Shown here one piece after another: positions 22,655 through 33,800 of a DNA stretch of 64,000 nt. The DNA is from Musa acuminata AAA Group (Eukaryota; Streptophyta; Magnoliopsida; Zingiberales; Musaceae), in NCBI RefSeq assembly GCF_036884655.1, contig NC_088354.1, forward strand, positions 18,908,001-18,972,000. Direction: 5' to 3'. Below the pieces are notes generated by a model. The model was given only the letters and a program-made list of their open reading frames with translations, made no database searches and was not told where the DNA came from. A program made the position numbers and the translations under genes. Each line of letters starts with the position of its first letter. The first letter of the stretch is position 1.

Positions 22655-24356
22655 ATCTCCCCCTTTTTTATGATGACAATCAATTGATGACGGAGTTAAC
22701 CTTAACTCCCCCAATCTATATGCCAAACTTGAGAAAAGTCATTCTTGAATTCAAAGCCTTTGAATTCAAGAGACATATTGATAAGTTAAGTTCATTTAAA
22801 CTTATCAATACACATATAATGATTCCTATCATGATGTAACATTCTGAAAATGATGTCAAGGCATGACGTCCATTTTCAAGTCTTGATATTTCAAATATGA
22901 AGGATGATAAACATAGTAATTCATTCTATGGCAAGATATCAATTTATAAAATTACAAGTTAGGCTCTAGATATCTTATTATAATGAAGAAATACAAATAA
23001 TTTCAAGTGTATTTATCATCAATTTATCATATTTTAGTATTATTTCTTCCCCTTTGTCATCAACAAAAAGGAGAACGATTCAACAATATATACAAGTGTG
23101 GTAAAAATTCATGTCATATTTCAACTTTGTAAAGAAATTTATATCAATCATATTTCAAGCATTCATGATATGATATTATTCAAAAGTTCTCACATTAAAA
23201 GTTATAAATATTTAACGAGATGGCTTCCATCATCTTCTCCCTTTTTATATTTCATTAAAACTTCGCATGAAGGAGGAAAGTAAGGAGAAAAAACTATTGA
23301 GAACCAACTTTGAATGAAGTTTAAAAAAAAAACGATAAAAGAGTGTCATTAAATCATGCTTCATTTTCACAAGGATCAAGATATTCATATGAAATTAAAT
23401 CCTTGCAAGTGTTCATCTTAAAAAAAGTCTTCCTTCATCAAGAAAGAATTCATGTGAAAGAATCATCGTATCAAATCCATTTCTCAAATTCACAAGAGAT
23501 AAATCCATAAGAGATGCATTTGTTAATGACTTCTATGTATAAAAAATCATTAAGTGATAGAGCAAGGATATAAAATAAACTTGATATGGTATAGACTCAT
23601 GAAAGCTCCATTCAAGAAATCCATTAGTGAAAGATAGTCCGGAGAGAAAATATACATCAAATTCATGCATGTATAAAGTGTTTTGTCATAGCTTTTCATC
23701 ACTACTTGCATGAGGTAAAATCATTAGTGCTTTGTAGTACTCAAGGATTAAGAATCCGATGTATAATTAAAACTTCTCAATATTTAATAGAAATCTCAAT
23801 CATGAAAGTAAACATGATATTGCATCATTGTATGATAACATGCTTATCATCATAGAAACTTTTAGCATCAAGGCACAAAATTTTTAACATCAAAGTAAAC
23901 ATGTTATTAAGGCACACAATCTTATCATCATGTAAAATTCGCATCATAAAATTTTCAGTACAAAATTTAAGTGAGTGATCAAAGAATCAAGAAGGTCCGA
24001 AACCAAAATTTAATAGATTCATGCATTCGGACACATTAAAATTCCTAACTCTACAAATGCTCATCAAATAATACATCAAGTCATAGATACCAATAGTTAA
24101 ATATATCAAGGACTTGCAATTATCAAAGTAAGTAGCATTGCGATCATCAAAGTTAGTAGCATAAAAAGTTTACAACATTAAGATAAATAACATAGTATTA
24201 CAACATGACAAGAAGGAATTGTGTCCACTTTTCCTAAATACATACACATGCTTATTCAGGTGGTGGAAAGTTAAAATGTCTAAACAAGGTATCAAACTAT
24301 CGGTGAATCTGCTACAGTTCAGTTAAGATTTGATCTTAGTGATGTTCAAGTCGATC
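22655..24356 (-). other. AT-rich 3' noncoding region of the pol-less Sirevirus, with hairpins and polypurine tracts
   Basis: There is no credible gene here. The main polypurine tract is at 22,657-22,669 (complement). A second purine tract preceded by TTGTTGATGACA (complement of about 23,047-23,068) corresponds to 55,486-55,507 in the complete Sirevirus. Three stem-loops are conserved with that element: 22,692-22,709 (7-bp stem), 22,744-22,770 and 22,776-22,810 (12-bp stem, 11-nt loop). The remainder up to 24,356 is AT-rich and featureless to me. Confidence 0.65.
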
Positions 24357-24359
24357 TTG

Positions 24360-25361
24360 TCATTGTTCAAAACGATCCATCCGAATCCCTATGTCTTCGA
24401 TAGATGAGGGAGGTGCTTGCTCCACTAGAGGTGATTCCTCAAAGGGACCAGTTGGAGGAGATAGATTACCCCTAAAGATTGGTGTTTCCGATTCTGGTTT
24501 AGGTTGGGGGGGATCGGTCCTTCTAGGCAGTCTAACCCACATACCATTTCTGAAAGTACATTTCATCCGTCGAAGTAGATTTTTATTTATGATACTAAAT
24601 CTGTCTAGTTGTATAACTTCTTCATCGGGTGGAATGGCAATATCATAGACATGGAGTATTCTTGTGATTAAGCCATCATATGGAAGCATCATGTCCTTTT
24701 TAGATATTTCAATCATATTTTGTTGGATTAGGTAACCAAAACAATTATTATATCCCTTCATGATCCAATACATGGTACTTAGTTCCATTTGGCTTACTTC
24801 ATCATGATGATATTGCTTTAGGAGAATGATACTAATCAAGATGTGATGAAGTATTTTGGTACTTAATGGTACTAAATGTTCACAGCTTTTTGGAAGTATC
24901 ATCAAGTTAGAATTGCCAAAAAATGTTCCTAAGGCATCAACGTAAGTGGTCCCAATTGTTTCATCATCCCATTGTCCTCTAAAATAACAACATCCTTCTT
25001 TTACCGGGATTCCTATGATGTTGCAAATTGATCTATCCATAATGGATATATGACGTCCTAATAGATAGGTAGATACCCTTTCTTCTTCATCTACATGTAG
25101 ATTGTTGTAAAATAATCTAACAAGTCTAGGGTATATAGGTTCACTAATTTGAAGAATTGGGAGAATGTCTAGATTAGCAAACCATTGAATAGGTTCTAAA
25201 TCAATTAATTCATCTAAATCAATATATTTTCCCTTATGAACATGTCTAGATTCTATGGATGCAAATTTTAGGGCATGTTGTGTAGAATCGAAAAGTGTGG
25301 AATCATAGTTTTCTTCTAATCTCCTCTTCCCTTTGTCCCTAGAGGATCTTCTAGAACCCAT
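24360..25361 (-). CDS. Intact 333-aa ORF in place of pol; resembles the plant 'Transposase_32' (putative plant transposon protein) family
   Basis: This is the only intact frame in the element. The ATG is at 25,361 and TGA follows after residue 333. It starts basic (MGSRRSSRDKGKRRLEE), then has a globular region with YPRLVRLFYNNLHVDEEERV (about residues 96-115), LLGRHISIMDRSICNIIGIP (about 120-139), a W/FRGQWDD patch, and a helical part (MYWIMKGYNNCFGYLIQQNM). A proline-rich tail (about 280-333) ends it. The pattern 'LVR-FY-NL... G--I... I-NI-GIP' is what I remember of the PF20167-type domain; that match is from memory and should be tested. No DDE motif, membrane segment or RT motif is evident. 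A TATA-like TATAAAT lies about 240 bp upstream (complement near 25,600). It is open although gag beside it carries stops, which suggests recent capture, selection or chance. The function is unknown. Confidence 0.7.
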   Translation of the reverse strand: MGSRRSSRDKGKRRLEENYDSTLFDSTQHALKFASIESRHVHKGKYIDLDELIDLEPIQWFANLDILPILQISEPIYPRLVRLFYNNLHVDEEERVSTYLLGRHISIMDRSICNIIGIPVKEGCCYFRGQWDDETIGTTYVDALGTFFGNSNLMILPKSCEHLVPLSTKILHHILISIILLKQYHHDEVSQMELSTMYWIMKGYNNCFGYLIQQNMIEISKKDMMLPYDGLITRILHVYDIAIPPDEEVIQLDRFSIINKNLLRRMKCTFRNGMWVRLPRRTDPPQPKPESETPIFRGNLSPPTGPFEESPLVEQAPPSSIEDIGIRMDRFEQ

Positions 25362-26177
25362 AAATACTACTATTATAAAGATAGATAATGAGCAAGAGTA
25401 GATAATACAAAAGAGAAATCAATGCCTTTTAGAGAATACCTTAGTTGAGATCTTCAAGAAGATATAGGATTGATCCTTGATCTTACAGGAAATAGGAATT
25501 TTTGGGTAGCTAGAGGGAGAGAATGGTGTTCAAAGGGGGTTTGGAGCTGCAAGGGGGAGTGAAAAATGAGTTGGGGTCGATTCTACCGTAGGCCCTAGCT
25601 CGGATTTATAAGGGGGCAGGTTGCGGGCGGTGGCATCGTTGGTTGGGCAGTGCTACCACCTGCCACCCATGACAACTGGCAATGCTACCACCAGCTAGGT
25701 GGTGCTACCGCTAGCTAGGCGGTGCCACCGCCTACAGGTAGCGAGCACTGCTTACAAGGGTGTGTGGGTTGATGTGGGTGATTTCAACTTAAAGGAAGTT
25801 TTTGTTTGTGGAGCACACAACCTTAATTACATAATCATGTAAAAATTCACATCACAAGAGGAGAAGTTTCATACATTCATGATCGGTCTTATAAAATGCA
25901 GTTAGGCGGTGCCACCGCCTACAAGTAGTGAGCACTGCTTACAAGGGTGTGTGGGTTGATGTGGGTGATTTCAACTTAAAGGAATTTTTGTTTGTGGAGC
26001 ACACAACCTTAATTACATAATCATGTAAAAATTCACATCACAAGAGGAGAAGTTTGATCGGTCTTATAAAATGCATACCATACCCAAATGTCATATAGAA
26101 CTCATATGTTTTCAATATGTTCATGACTCATCATGCAAGCATTGTAAGCCTCATATTATATAATGCAAGTTCATGAT
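25362..26177 (-). other. Noncoding spacer between gag remnant and the substitute ORF, with tandem duplication and palindromic units
   Basis: It includes a TATA-like element (complement near 25,600), a run of GGTGCTACC/GGTGCCACC palindromic units at 25,625-25,740 like those found in the LTRs, and a duplicated block (25,727-26,076). I see no gene. Confidence 0.6.
25727..26076 (-). repeat. Tandem duplication of about 177 bp
   Basis: Copies 25,727-25,903 and 25,904-26,076 both begin AGGCGGTGCCACCGCCTACA and both end GATCGGTCTTATAAAATGCA. They differ by a few substitutions and one short deletion near the end of the second copy. Confidence 0.88.
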
Positions 26178-27677
26178 TTACATCATACAAAATTCATATG
26201 TATTCTCTAAAAGCTGTAAGTTCATGATTTTGTAAGATATAGTTGGATTCGAAAAAATTGAGGAAGGAATGTATCCGTTAAATTCAGAAATTTGGAAGAT
26301 GTGTGAAGGGGAATTCATGCATAAGAGTTTATAAGTTTCAAAATTTGAGGGATCAAAATTAACTTTCCTAGGAACGTGACCCTTGTTGGCAAGGATCATG
26401 TTCAAGGACTTGCTACCAACCTCAAATTTCTTCAAGGTATCCTTGAGTAGCAAGTTTTCCTTTTGAAGTATTTCTAAATCATGGCATTTCGTACATTGAG
26501 CTAAACTATCATTATGCTTAATTTTTAATTTATCAAAATTACTAACAAGAGAATCATGCTCCTTTTCTAATAATTTATATTATTTTCTAATTATTTTTTA
26601 CTCATCAAATAAATCATAAAAAGTATATAATAATTCATCAAATGATAAATTTGCATCAATTGAACTTGTTACCTCCTCTCCAATGGCCATTAGTACATAG
26701 TGAGCAACTTGCTCAGTTTTGGTTAGCTCCTCTTCTTCGGATGCACTTGAGTCGTCCCATGTTGCTTTGAGAGCCTTCTTCTTCGGTGTCCTTTTCTTGG
26801 CTTGGGGACATCCATTCTTGTAGTGTCCCGGTTTCTTGTATTTGTAGCAAATTACTTGATCTTTCTTGGGTTCAAATTTAATTTTAGTGTCATTTTTAAA
26901 TTTGTTTCTTTTAATGAATTTTTTGAATTTCCTTGTTAAAAGTGCCAAGTCATCATCAAAGTCCTCATCACTTGAGTTTTCTTTCAAGTGGTCTTCTTGT
27001 GTTCTTAGTGCCATGTCCTTCCTGTTCTTTGGAAGGGTGTCCTCAAGCTCTTCATGAACTTTGTATATTATTTCATAGGTAATTAGTGACCCAATTAGTT
27101 CTTCAAGAGGAAAGTTATTTAAATTTTTGGCCTCTTGAATGGCCGTGACTTTAGGGTCCCAACTCTTTGGAAGGGATCTTAAAACTTTATTAACGAGCTC
27201 AAAATCTGAAAAACCTTTACCAAGTCCTTTTAGACCATTGATGACATCCGTAAATCGGGTGTACATGTCTCCAATGGTCTCACTCGGTTTCATTCAAAAT
27301 AATTCATAAGAATATACTAAAAGGTTGATTTTTGACTCTTTCACTCTACTAGTGCCTTCATGAGTCACTTCGAGTGTATGCCAAATATCAAAAGTCGTTT
27401 CACAAATCGACACTCGATTGAACTCGTTTTTATCTAGTGCACAAAATAAGGCATTTATAGCCTTGACATTTAAAGTGAAAGTCTTCTTCTCCAACTCATT
27501 CCAATTGTTCATTAGAAGAGAAGACTTTTGAAAACTATTTTCGACAACGTTCCAAAGCTCAAAATCCATCGAAATTAGGAAGATCCTCATTCTAGTCTTC
27601 CAATAGGTGTAATCCGTCCCATTGAACATGGGCGGACATGTACTTGAATGACCCTCTTGGTTGCCGATAAATGTCAT
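26178..27677 (-). pseudogene. gag: gag of the pol-less Sirevirus, with stops
   Basis: The ATG at 27,677 opens a frame very similar to the Sirevirus gag at 50,515 (CPPMFNGTDYTYWKTRMRIF). TGA at 27,296-27,294 stops the first block; the frame then reads on from 27,293 to 26,598 (SETIGDMYTRFTDV, the acidic SSDEDFDDDLALL, and a zinc knuckle). The second knuckle cysteine is tyrosine (CYKYKKPGHYKNGC). Another stop follows, then the LLKDTLKKFEVGSK coiled-coil end at 26,453. After GHVP (about 26,370) the sequence has no counterpart in the complete element, marking the point where the rest of gag-pol was lost. The second knuckle seen in the complete copy is missing. Confidence 0.87.
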
Positions 27678-27727
27678 CTCTTTTGGGTTTTAAACCAATC
27701 AAGAGTAAACCTTGCTCTAATACCAAT

Positions 27728-29296
27728 TGTTAGGATCAAGAGTGCACCAAGAGGGGGGGATGAATTAGTGCAGCAGAAAACTTTCGCTATTTCGAAAAAC
27801 TTATTTCGATTAAAGCCGATTCAATGAGAATGATTTCAACTCAATCCGTTTCGGAAGGAATTTGATCTTGAAACCTTTCGTGAAAGTGCAAGAGAAGACT
27901 AAGGTGATTTGCAGCAATGTAAGTTGCACAAATGAAAAGCGTTGGTTTCGTAAAGTCTTCATACAATTAAAGCCGATCTCAGAAGATGTTTACGTCAAAG
28001 CGTATGTAGACATAGTTAAAGTACAGTAAGAAGGAGAGGCAGTTTGCTATAAAAGAAAGTTGCTTAAAGTAAATGCAAACCGAGTTTTAGAGTGGTTCGG
28101 TCAATGTGACCTACATCCACTTTTGGCTTCCTCCTCCGACGAGGTCACCGACGTCCACTAGAGGCCTTCCTTCAATAGGCGAAGGTCAACCACCTTTCAC
28201 AGCTTTTCTTCTTTTGTCGGGCTTAGGAGACAACCCTTACAAGTTTCACTCCTCTCTTGAATGATCTCAATACTTAGAAAGGAAGGAGGAGAACTCTAGC
28301 ACTTTTACAACTCTTTAACACTTCAAAGACTCAAAAATATATCAAGATTTCGTTGCCTTTCATGTAGAAAATGGTGAGGTATTTATAGACCCCAATGGCA
28401 TTCAAAAATGGAGCCAAGAAGTGTTTCATCCCGAATTTTTGGGTACTAGCGGTACCACCGCCATTACTAGGCGACACTACCGCTTGTCATCTGACACTGG
28501 ATAGTACTACCGCTCAGTCTAGGCGGTACCACTACCTGACAGAGCTCGGAGATCGAGCTCTGGCAGTACTATCGCCTGACAGGGGCGGTACCACCGCCAT
28601 TACTAGGCGACACTACCGCTTGTCATCTGACACTGGATAGTACTACCGCTCAGTCTAGGCGGTACCACTACCTGACAGAGCTCGGAGATCGAGCTCTGGC
28701 AGTACTATCGCCTGACAGGGGCGGTACCACCGCCCAGAATTCTTGGGAGACCGAGTCTCCCAGGTGGTGCCATTGTCGGGCAGGAATTCAGGGGCCGAAT
28801 GGGCTGCTCCATTTGGCCCAATTAAGGCCTATTAAGGGCCCAGTTGGCCCCTAATTAAGTTAGTGGGATTACCTCCCAATCTTAACTTAATCTGTACTTT
28901 AACTACGATAATTAAGTCATAATTACTGTACTTTGTGTTTTGGTGCGTCAATCGCTCTTCCAACGAGCTTCCGACATACTTCCGGTGAACATCCGACGAG
29001 CTCTCGGCGATGCTCCGATGGAATCCCGGCAAGCTCCTGGATTTTGCGATGATCTTCTTGGGAGTTCCGACGAGCTTCTATGGCAAGCTCTTGGACTTCT
29101 CGGTTGGTTCCCGCAGAATCAACACCTGCTTTGTATCTTACTTCCGGTTGGTTCCGACGGAATCCCAGCGAGCTCCTGGACAACACCTGCTTTATATCTT
29201 ACTACTATCGTAGTTAATCTTATATACTTTTCTCAACATATAGATTAGATCAAACAAATTACAATTGACTTCATCATCAAAATCTGATATTCAACA
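27728..29296 (-). repeat. 5' LTR of the pol-less Sirevirus
   Basis: Plus-strand ends are TGTTAGGATCAAGAGTGC at 27,728 and TATTCAACA at 29,296. The TATA box is the complement of TATTTATAGA near 28,380. Palindromic GGCGGTACCACCGCC-type units fill 28,444-28,770. Confidence 0.9.
28451..28722 (-). repeat. 136-bp tandem duplication of the palindromic region, present in one LTR only
   Basis: Units 28,451-28,586 and 28,587-28,722 are essentially identical and begin GGTACCACCGCCATTACTAG. The 3' LTR of the same element has no such duplication, so it arose after or during insertion, or by exchange with another copy. Confidence 0.88.
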
Positions 29297-29554
29297 CAAT
29301 GCTTACACTTGGTGGGTGAGGTTGAGGAATGCCTTGATTGAGACAACAAGCTATCCCATGATGGTCTCGGGAGGCAATAGCTTGGGATTATTGAACAGCC
29401 ACCAATAGCGGCTCGGGGTTATGACCGAGGTATTCCCTTCTAGGCTTAGAGGAAGTGGGAGTTGCCCTCCAAACTTGAAAGTCGGGTGAGCCAGGGGTGG
29501 CTCTTCTCTGGGGTGTTCTCCTGGGTTGCTCGGTTGGGGGTGCTCTTGTAACAT
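29297..29554 (-). pseudogene. gag: Tat-like gypsy gag, amino-terminal part
   Basis: The ATG at 29,554 begins MLQEHPQPSNPGEHPREEPP and continues through RYWWLFNNPKLLPPETIMG; a stop follows at about 29,352. The remaining bases to 29,297 belong to the same gag and would continue at 19,528 but for the Sirevirus insertion. In this family the region is a proline-rich gag leader. It is a remnant only. Confidence 0.65.
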
Positions 29555-29578
29555 CGGGCCCTCATTCTAGCACCAAAA

Positions 29579-30221
29579 TGTTAGTGAACTTTTATATTAT
29601 CACCTAGGTGTCAGCATAGCTTGGTCTAATCCCGGATGCGCAAGGTTGCCCACACAGATGCTCGGGTGGTGGAAGCGAGCATCAGGTCAAGTTGAGTTTG
29701 AGCCTCGTCTCCCAAGTGTGATCTTCTCTCTTGGCTAGTGGCCTTCTTCTTTATCGTTTGGCTCCTACACATAGGCCGAGGTCGGGAGGGGGATTTCTCA
29801 ACTCGACCCCTCCGAAGGTTAAGTTAACATTAAGTGAAATAAGAGAGAGTTGAATACTCAAAGTCCTTCCCCCGATGTCGATCAGGGGGTTAGCTTTTAT
29901 ACCTACAAACGAGAGTTGATCATACATGATCTATTAATGACAGTTGACTCCTCGGGAGACTGACTTGTACCTCCTCTATGAGCACCGACTGACCTGCATG
30001 AATCCGCGGCACTCGGCGTCATTTCGAGCTTTCCGGAGAGGCTTTATGCTATGCGGCATCATCTTGTATGGCCTCGGATAGTGTAGGAACAGGCAACTGT
30101 CCCATCTAAGTCTAAGGTGTTACGTTGACGTAATGCACCATATCAGCCCTAAGACTCCATGTTAGCACTAACGTGGCTGCTGATTGTTACCGTAGGGGTG
30201 GTACTAGAATATGCCCTATCA
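29579..30221 (-). repeat. LTR of the Tat-like gypsy element
   Basis: The left end is TGTTAGTGAAC at 29,579, directly beside the complement of the primer site TTGGTGCTAG. The right end is probably CCCTATCA at 30,221, giving element-sense ends TGATAGGG and ACTAACA. The right boundary is inferred, since no partner LTR or target duplication is visible. Confidence 0.65.
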
Positions 30222-30793
30222 CCACTTAAATGCTGCAAGAAAAAATTATCATGAGCAAGTAACTCGGAGAGCAGTTTGATACAGACTGCACAAATCCTCA
30301 CTATCGGCAATTATGATCACACCTGTATGCATTTGCAGAAACAATATAAGTTTCTGCATGAATGCAAGTTCACCTTTACTAACACTGCCTTTCAAGTAGA
30401 TGAATTTGTCTTGGTTAAGAAACTTTAGTCACATAATTATTATTTCAAACATTATATCAGAAAATGAATCATGATGTCTGCTAGGTTGGTTTCCATTTTG
30501 CAGGTTCATGACATTCTCAGATATATGTGAGACATAAGTTCACAATTTTGAGCAATCCACAGGAATCTCATTATTATCAGGGAAATGAAGAACTCCGTAT
30601 GCCAGATACCTCATGCCAGTCCAATGAGAACACAAAAAATGCAGACAATTGATGTAATCTATCACACAAGGATTGGCAGAAGGATAGTTACAGACTACAC
30701 TCGCCAAATTTGGCAGAAGGATAGTTCCTCTAGTCCAACAGTAAGCACTAAACAGATTCCTACAGACATAAGCACAGTCTACCGCAAGTTCTG
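30222..30793 (-). other. Gene 3' flank: bHLH 3' UTR and spacer
   Basis: This is single-copy-looking DNA between the Tat LTR and the bHLH stop codon. The 3' UTR must lie here, but I could not place a polyadenylation site with confidence. No other feature is seen. Confidence 0.5.
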
Positions 30794-30838
30794 TCATGCT
30801 TTCTTGCACTTGCAGTTCTCTTGTTCTTGCTTTAGGAC
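30794..30838 (-). CDS. bHLH gene exon 6 (terminal)
   Basis: 14 codons plus [17 protein letters not shown]. The acceptor is ATTCAG|GTC at 30,838. The Cys-Lys-Cys tail is typical of this bHLH group. The exon is only 45 coding bases and easily missed by automated gene calling. Confidence 0.88.
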   Translation of the reverse strand, partial: VLKQEQENCKCKKA

Positions 30839-33800
30839 CTGAATGAGAAAATTAATGCTAGAATAAGATTACAAGCATCGAATCCATGGAAACAGGAAGC
30901 TTATCCCTAAGCTGCAAAGAATGAATATGGATGGTAGAATTAATATGTTGATTGTTTTGGATGAGTCTTCCCTAAAGGTGCTCAAAAAGCTCGCCTTCCT
31001 CTAGGTATTCAATGTATTTAAATGTCTAGCTTTTCCTTAGCTCTGCAGGGATTAAAATGTTTTCCTCGAAAGCTTCTTTCTTGAAGGCCAGCTATAATGT
31101 ACACAAGAAACCATGCATACGATGATTCGGCTCAGCAAGGCAGGTCACATCATTGCGAACCTTGGAATTGTTTTATATATGGCTGCACTGTCGATATTTT
31201 ACTCATTATTCTAGGATATAAATACAAACTTAATATACATATATTAACATGTTATCTTTCTTCTTGTTCTAACTTTGAGACTTCGATATACATTTGCATC
31301 TTATTCACATGCCTGTGTGCATGTAAAACATCAATCAATCAAGTTGATGCATTAACATTAGCAGCATTAAATGGACAAATGGTGCTCCAATGACAGTGCC
31401 AAAAGAATGATCTTCTACCATTCTTTTCAAGCACATCACCAATCAGAAGAATCATTGTGAATAGCTGCATTCTAACAACCATTGTTCTGCAGCATAGCAA
31501 GAGATGAATTTTCTGATGTAAATTAAATTTCGATCCCCAAGTAAGCACAGTTCACCATAATCTGACCAGCGCAAGAATATTTGGAAGAACAGATGCTATT
31601 CAATGAAACAACATAACTAGCCAGATTGTCATAATATTTATCGGTCTCTATTTTGACATGGTATAACAAAACACTGTTAAGTTTCACTCTTAATTTGACT
31701 TATTCATAATGTATTCTGTTCAAATAAATAGCCTAGTTCTACTTATATAAAAAGATTATAAAAATACATTGTTAATTATGGAATGAGGGAGAAAATTTAT
31801 GCTACTGCTTGCTCAATGAAAATAGTAGAAGCATACGTTGTTCGTCCATGTGAATTGAATTGACCATATCAAGTCACTTGTAACAGGCTTTCCATCTGTA
31901 GAATTTAGTCTCTTTCACATACTTTCGGCAACTAATTATTATTATTATCACACAGTATAATATTCAACTGAAAGAAGATCTAATTTTAATAAACTTCAGG
32001 CATGAATACCATTGATTACCAAGTTGAGTTTCAACAGGCAGGACATGATTTAATACTCACCTGAAGTTGGCTCTGCAACTCTTTGATGTGCTCGATAGCC
32101 AAGTCCAACATGTCTGCAGTGCTTGTTTGCTGTGACATTTTGACCAGGAAAATATAAAATTATTCTGTGCTTGAAATTGGTAAAGCAGTAAAAATGCTTA
32201 AGAAGAGTATGTCTTGAAGTCATTTTGACCATGTGTTTCTTGAATTGTGTATGGATACCATACCATACATGTACTTTGATATTTCCATTTTGACATACAA
32301 GGGAAAAGCAAAAAAGAGGAATGATAAATTAGGTTCATGTAAGATCATAAAGAGGAATAACCATAAAGGATTTTATATTACAACAAAGACTTAAAAAAGG
32401 CTATATTAGCAGTAAATACAAACTCTTTGGTTGTTACCTTGTCCATGTTTGGCACGAGATCTTGTAGGCTTTTCAATTTCTCACTAATTCTTGTTCTCCT
32501 TTCCTGGGAAAGAGGGAGAAATCAAACTTGAAACTTATATGATATCTAATAAGCACAGAAACAACCTCTCCACCAGCAAGGGTAAGGCTGCACACAGTAT
32601 AGCATCCCTCTTAAAGACCCCAACCAGCGGGAGATCTGTGCACTTGCTACCATTTTTTAAATGAAAACTAATTAACTGGAATAAGATTAGCATGCAAAGT
32701 ATAGCATCTATCTGAATATGTATATAAATATACACATATACAAATACATATTGTGCAACATTTAGATTGGGATCTACTAACCCTTTCGGCAATACTCCTG
32801 GGATGTGTGGCGCATCCACGCTTAGCTCGGACTTTGAATGGAACCTGGTCATGCTGGAACTGTAGATACTTATCCATTGTATCCATCTCAAGAGTTGTAC
32901 TTGGTAAGCTACACTGAAACCATGAAGATACAAAGTAGGTTAATGCTTGCAACCAATGACATCAAGGATAATGGCAGAAAAGAATGAGGAATGATCTTAC
33001 TGGTCCATATAATCAAAACATCGCAAAAAGTAAATAATTTGAACATAATAATTTATTAAGATAATGTACACTGTTTAATTGTTAGTATTTAGTAGTACTT
33101 GTTCATATATTCTTTTCATTGAGATCACTCCAAGGGGATAATAGAAAGAGATGTTTAAGGAAACTTGGGTCCTGTCAACCCCCCAACCCAAGTTGTTTTC
33201 TGCATCAGATAACCAACCACAATAGTGACACACAATAGGCAGTGTAGCTTACCAAGTACCTCTGCCTAGGATACATTGTCCTTGCACCTCTGCCTCAGTT
33301 ACTATCATAAGGAGAATAGAAAGGCTACCTGAGACTCAATATTGCTCATGGTTATAATATCCCCATTGTTATCCTTGGCCCGTTTGCTTGAAGGTGCAGA
33401 AAAAATGATTGAATTGGTATCATCCCATGAACCAATTGAAAAGTTGCTGGAGATGTAAGATTGGCTGACACTTCCTGATCTAACATCAGAATTGTTGCTG
33501 CAACCTACATTGTCTCCTATCTCTGGAATGCCGATTTGAGAAACTTGAGATGGTTGGCCTGTTCCAGAGAAGCTCAGCTGTGATTTCAGTCTTCTGCTTG
33601 CCATTTCATTGACACCTCCTATTCCAGGTCGGGAGAAGCTCCTGATATCCCTTAGTGCCGAAAAACCTATCACATGCCACAAGTAATTGTTATTATACCG
33701 TAGAGAATTTAAAGCTTTCCTTTTCCAATTATTAATTTTGTTTCTCTAAAAGGACAGTGCAGAATCTGCTTCACTCTTGTAAAGTAACTTGACAGCATCG

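Larger units (their letters stand above)
19529..29296 (-). mobile_element. Pol-less Sirevirus-like copia element carrying a substitute ORF
   Basis: On the minus strand the element has a 5' LTR (29,296-27,728), a primer-binding site (complement of GCTCTAATACCA just left of 27,728), gag (27,677-26,178) and then no protease, integrase, RT or RNase H at all. In their place are noncoding DNA and one intact 333-residue ORF (25,361-24,360). Next come a 1.7-kb AT-rich 3' region with a polypurine tract (complement of CTCCCCCTTTTTT, 22,657-22,669) and a 3' LTR (22,654-19,529). Gag is homologous to that of the complete Sirevirus at 50,515 and diverges abruptly after the residues NMILANKGHVP near 26,370. 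It must depend on proteins made elsewhere. The flanks do not show a clean 5-bp target duplication. Confidence 0.85.
18844..30221 (-). mobile_element. Tat-like Ty3/gypsy element (minus strand), oldest layer, interrupted by the pol-less Sirevirus
   Basis: On the minus strand an LTR (30,221-29,579), a primer-binding region (TTGGTGCTAGAAT, complement of 29,564-29,576) and a gag start at 29,554 are followed by gag sequence up to 29,297. The Sirevirus-like element occupies 29,296-19,529, and gag resumes at 19,528 and runs to 18,844, where Copia-L1 cuts it. The gag protein style (SQEIQDKPIPLNF, YDGGSDPAKHITTFQAQM) matches plant Tat/Retand-type gypsy elements. Pol is not visible here. Confidence 0.78.
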
